Shown piece after piece: positions 63,940 through 64,000 of a stretch of 64,000 nucleotides of DNA (within the stretch, counting starts at the first letter, position 1; each line of letters opens with the position of its first letter). Both the position numbers and the translations under genes were made by a program. A model generated the notes under the pieces. The model did not search any database. It was not told the origin of the DNA and worked only from the letters and a program-made list of their open reading frames with translations. The stretch is from Bacillus sp. SB49 (lineage in GTDB: Bacteria > Bacillota > Bacilli > Bacillales > Halobacillaceae): the NCBI RefSeq assembly GCF_000469135.2, contig NZ_CP048117.1, forward strand, positions 3,137,501 to 3,201,500, written 5' to 3'.

Positions 63940-64000
63940 ATGAAACAAATGAAGATCATAGTAGCAGCTCTCAGCATATTACTACTTCTATGTGCCTGCA
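63940..64000 (+). CDS. Lipoprotein, N-terminus only
   Basis: Twenty codons before the window ends, starting MKQMKIIVAALSILLLL and then CAC. A basic start, a hydrophobic core and a cysteine at residue 18 or 20 make a lipoprotein signal peptide. AAGGTGG stands seven bases before the ATG. It is divergent from kpsS. The function cannot be told. Confidence 0.7.
   Translation, partial: MKQMKIIVAALSILLLLCAC

Noticed and set aside
1-64000. CRISPR arrays, rRNA or tRNA genes
   Set aside because: I saw no regularly spaced repeats and no cloverleaf or rRNA sequence in the intergenic regions. The gaps are short and explained by promoters and terminators.

Overview
The window looks like a chromosomal segment of a Bacillota species in the Bacillaceae, plausibly a moderately halophilic or marine relative of Halobacillus or Pontibacillus. 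The evidence is the strong AGGAGG-type ribosome sites, a consensus CcpA cre box, close relatives of Bacillus proteins (TagG/TagH, YwqC/YwqD/YwqE, GtaB, RocB-type peptidase), an IS21-family element, and a Na+-coupled transporter with acidic proteins. The species assignment is inference. Nearly all genes are on the minus strand.

Positions 1-5.5 kb hold a sulfoquinovose (SQ) utilisation operon: a DUF4867 isomerase candidate, a sodium:solute symporter, a GH31 sulfoquinovosidase with every diagnostic residue, and the start of a second, fucose-isomerase-like enzyme that runs off the left edge. A promoter overlapped by a perfect cre site precedes it. Positions 6.2-17.9 kb hold a ten-gene operon. It opens with its own FCD-type GntR regulator and a palindromic operator, then a TRAP transporter (DctPQM), a 2-hydroxyacid dehydrogenase, an M20 peptidase, a class III aminotransferase, an aldehyde dehydrogenase and glycolate-oxidase-like GlcD/GlcF. 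Its substrate is not evident. Positions 18-23.5 kb are a patch of small genes: a lactonase, an XRE regulator, and an IS21 element that splits or separates two fragments of a membrane protein.

Positions 23.6-42.6 kb form a Wzx/Wzy exopolysaccharide locus. It contains UDP-glucuronate and UDP-galacturonate supply, the dTDP-rhamnose pathway, flippase, polymerase, glycosyltransferases, an acetyltransferase, the initiating transferase, GtaB, a CapD-type dehydratase and the YwqE/YwqD/YwqC phosphoregulatory trio. The middle part (about 26-37 kb) is visibly much more AT-rich than its flanks and reads as an exchanged cassette. A secreted TPR/InlB-repeat protein follows at 42.9-44.8 kb.

Positions 44.9-63.6 kb are the most unusual region: a complete Kdo pathway (KdsD, KdsA, KdsC, KdsB) in one operon with KpsS-like and KpsC-like beta-Kdo transferases. 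KpsC is expanded to three modules, and a single-module paralogue lies next to it. The neighbourhood also has a TagGH-type ABC exporter, a 1267-residue protein joining a KpsS-like half to a HAD-containing half, and two paralogous serine-hydrolase/TPR proteins. These are the parts expected for a Kdo-primed, ABC-exported surface glycan, a Gram-negative capsule logic placed in a single-membrane cell. No lipid A or outer-membrane capsule export genes are visible. The window closes with the start of a divergent lipoprotein gene.
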